A stretch of 64,000 nt of DNA from CAINVV01 sp964506325. Its GTDB lineage: Bacteria > Bacteroidota > Bacteroidia > Bacteroidales > Prolixibacteraceae. The DNA is taken from contig CAZDLO010000004.1 in the NCBI GenBank assembly GCA_964506325.1, positions 1 through 64,000 on the forward strand, given 5' to 3'. Positions within the stretch are counted from its first letter, which is position 1; each line of letters opens with the position of its first letter. Shown here one piece after another: positions 62,454-64,000 of this stretch. The notes under the pieces are model-generated. The model did no database searches and was not told the DNA's origin. It saw nothing but the letters and a program-made list of their open reading frames with translations. Made by a program: the position numbers and the translations under genes.

Positions 62454-62759
62454 ATGAATCAGCAGGATGTTTTCCTTATACATATGAGGGAGTTATACGC
62501 CAGTAAGTTGCGCAATGAGCCTGCCTGGCGGGAATCAGGCAATGCCAGTCCGTCTGAATTGTTGTCAGGCATGGATTCCGGAAGTGAGTCCGTTCCTTTT
62601 GTTGTGGATTGGCAAATGGAATCCGTGGAATATCATCTTTCTGGAAGCAATTGTACCGAAACAACACGAACAGAATCATACCTTAACGTCAGTCCTTTCA
62701 TGCATGAGCAGCTAGATGCCTGTGAAAAGGAAAAATATACACATATTTTTGACTGGTAA
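62454..62759 (+). CDS. Small protein of unknown function
   Basis: This 101-residue frame has an acidic, soluble product (MNQQDVFLIHMRELYASKLR, PFVVDWQMESVEYHLSGSN) with no known family, signal or membrane segment. The gap before the next gene (184 bases) and the elaborate upstream repeats suggest an independent transcript. Coding status rests on a clean open frame and ordinary composition only; the opposite-strand frame is less convincing. Confidence 0.45.
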   Translation: MNQQDVFLIHMRELYASKLRNEPAWRESGNASPSELLSGMDSGSESVPFVVDWQMESVEYHLSGSNCTETTRTESYLNVSPFMHEQLDACEKEKYTHIFDW

Positions 62760-62943
62760 GCGGTAATTTACTCTGTTTGATGAAGGTGCTAATGCTGTCA
62801 TCCTTTTGACGTGGCGGATTTTCAAATCCGTATCTTCCGATTTTTGAAATATGTAATTTCTGTTTTCTCTTCTGGCAGAAACTATCGTCGCCGGCGTTTC
62901 CACGCTACTTAACACTCACCTGGAATAGAATTGCAACCCTGCC

Positions 62944-64000
62944 ATGAAAGTTTTGATGTTTGGATGGGAATTTCCTCCCAATATTTCAGGGGGTTTAGGG
63001 ACTGCTTGCCTTGGTTTGGTCAGGGGACTCTCCTCCGTTGGAGGTGTCCAGGTTTCCTTCGTTGTTCCAAAAGTCTATGGAAATGAAGAATGCCGGTCCG
63101 TAAGTCTCATTGGAGCCGGAGATATACCGGTTACCAGGAGCAGGGCCAATCTCCGGAAGCTTTATAGCCTGCAGGAATACCTGGAAGTGCAGTCGGGACT
63201 CATTCCCTATATTGATCCTGATACCTGGGCAAAAATGTCCTGCTTCACCGTGGAAGGCACTGATTGTGTTCTCAAAACAGATGCCTCGGGAAAAATTAAT
63301 TTCTCCGGTTCTTATGATCACGATCTTTTCTCGGAGATAGCCGGTTATGCTCTCGTTGGTGGAATAATTGCTCAGAACACCCAGTTTGATATCATTCATG
63401 CCCATGATTGGCTTACTTATCCTGCAGGGATCGAAGCTAAAAGAGTTTCCGGAAAACCATTGGTAGTTCATGTTCACGCTACTGATTATGACAGGAGTGG
63501 CGGTAATGTAAATCCAGGAATCTACGAGATAGAGAAGCAGGGAATGCTAATTGCCGACAGGGTGATTACAGTCAGCAACCTGACGAGAAAAATCGTTCTG
63601 GAAAAGTATGGAATCCCACCCGAAAAGGTTCTGACAGTTTACAATGCCGTAGAACCATATAGAAGAATACCCTCCTTGTCCTACAGGAAAGGTTTCAGCG
63701 ACCAGGTCGTCACCTATCTTGGAAGGATCACCACGCAGAAGGGTCCGGAATTTTTTATTGCGGCGGCAGCAAAAATCTTGAAAAAAGTCAGCAATGTTCG
63801 TTTTGTGATGGCCGGGAGTGGCGATTTGATGAACAGGATGATCAGCAGGGTGGCCGGACTCAATATTTCGGATAGGTTTCATTTTGCCGGGTTTCTGAAA
63901 GGGGAGGAGGTGCAAAGGATGTACCGGATGAGTGATGTATTTGTGATGCCGTCGGTCTCTGAACCCTTTGGCATTTCTCCTCTGGAAGCCATGCAGGCCG
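62944..64000 (+). CDS. GT4 glycosyltransferase, glycogen-synthase-like, N-terminal part
   Basis: This frame runs off the right edge, with 352 residues visible. It starts MKVLMFGWEFPPNISGGLGT, the nucleotide-sugar GGLG loop of starch/glycogen-synthase and other GT-B enzymes. HAHDWLTYPAG and VHVHATDYDRSGGNVNPGIY follow, then the second Rossmann domain (VVTYLGRITTQKGPEFFIAA, FVMAGSGDL) and the donor-site E-x7-E PSVSEPFGISPLEAM. In Bacteroidota such genes often cluster with glycogen-debranching and GH57 enzymes, which would be checked downstream. The acceptor is uncertain. Confidence 0.9.
   Translation, partial: MKVLMFGWEFPPNISGGLGTACLGLVRGLSSVGGVQVSFVVPKVYGNEECRSVSLIGAGDIPVTRSRANLRKLYSLQEYLEVQSGLIPYIDPDTWAKMSCFTVEGTDCVLKTDASGKINFSGSYDHDLFSEIAGYALVGGIIAQNTQFDIIHAHDWLTYPAGIEAKRVSGKPLVVHVHATDYDRSGGNVNPGIYEIEKQGMLIADRVITVSNLTRKIVLEKYGIPPEKVLTVYNAVEPYRRIPSLSYRKGFSDQVVTYLGRITTQKGPEFFIAAAAKILKKVSNVRFVMAGSGDLMNRMISRVAGLNISDRFHFAGFLKGEEVQRMYRMSDVFVMPSVSEPFGISPLEAMQA

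Noticed and set aside
1..64000. CRISPR arrays, insertion sequences, prophage or toxin-antitoxin modules
   Set aside because: No regularly spaced direct repeats, transposase or integrase motifs, or paired small toxin-antitoxin frames were seen on either strand.

Overview
The window reads as chromosomal DNA of an anaerobic, probably fermentative member of the Bacteroidota (Bacteroidales/Marinilabiliales-like). The main reasons are a complete MoxR-DUF58-Bat(A-E) aerotolerance-type operon, a TonB-dependent receptor with a carboxypeptidase-regulatory N-domain, typical DUF families (DUF4301, DUF4954, DUF3788), an anaerobic sulfatase-maturating radical-SAM enzyme, a ferredoxin-dependent indolepyruvate oxidoreductase, start sites without strong Shine-Dalgarno sequences, and one clear Bacteroidetes-type promoter (TTG-N19-TATCTTTG) before rpmE. 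There are no rRNA genes, CRISPR arrays, transposases or prophage genes. One tRNA (His) is present.

Layout. 1-0.75 kb: 5' part of a GH20 hexosaminidase (minus), then tRNA-His with its terminator. 1.1-6.5 kb (plus): AlkD-like protein, a GNAT-like protein, ribosomal protein L31 type B and Lon. 6.5-9.9 kb (minus): a single-domain response regulator, a membrane-anchored HEAT-like protein and a processive-type GT2 glycosyltransferase, which look like one exopolysaccharide control/synthesis module. 10.2-13.1 kb (plus): rhomboid protease and Tex. 13.2-24.7 kb (minus): moxR, DUF58, a BatD-like membrane protein, batA, batB, batC, batD, batE, followed by a cyclase-family hydrolase and a secreted GH2 enzyme. 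25.0-33.3 kb: truA converging on aroE through a shared 7-nt tandem repeat, a TPR protein, DUF4301, a YhcC-type radical SAM protein and a pair of M16 peptidases. 33.6-44.0 kb: an aromatic amino-acid beta-lyase, a small helical protein, ornithine aminotransferase, a TonB receptor diverging from an anSME-type maturase, then iorA-iorB-cvfB. 44.3-46.2 kb: Kup potassium transporter. 46.3-56.8 kb (minus): a loose string of small accessory and repair genes (DUF2007, DUF3788, methyltransferase, GNAT, YdeI, Tag, Rieske oxygenase, DUF1697, DUF1801, GT39, glutathionylspermidine-synthase-like, two lipoproteins). 56.9-64 kb (plus): recX, prfB with its programmed +1 frameshift, a Tat-exported Gfo/Idh/MocA oxidoreductase, DUF4954, a small unknown ORF, and the start of a GT4 glycogen-synthase-like enzyme cut by the window end.

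Functional themes. (i) Amino-acid fermentation: the tyrosine/tryptophan lyase, IorAB, ornithine aminotransferase and perhaps the kynurenine-formamidase-like cyclase. (ii) Envelope and glycan handling: GH20, GH2, GT2, GT39, GT4, TonB receptor and anSME. (iii) Protein quality control and stress: Lon, rhomboid, Tex, M16 pair, MoxR/Bat, AlkD and Tag.

The items that most deserve a second look are: the aromatic lyase, which carries tyrosine-phenol-lyase specificity residues but lacks the arginine that normally contacts the PLP 3'-oxygen; the response regulator-HEAT-GT2 module; the heptamer repeat that supplies both stop codons of two convergent genes; and the stack of inverted repeats plus a G8 tract before the small ORF at 62.45 kb. 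Nothing in the window is clearly a wholly new system. All family assignments come from reading sequence motifs, without database searches.
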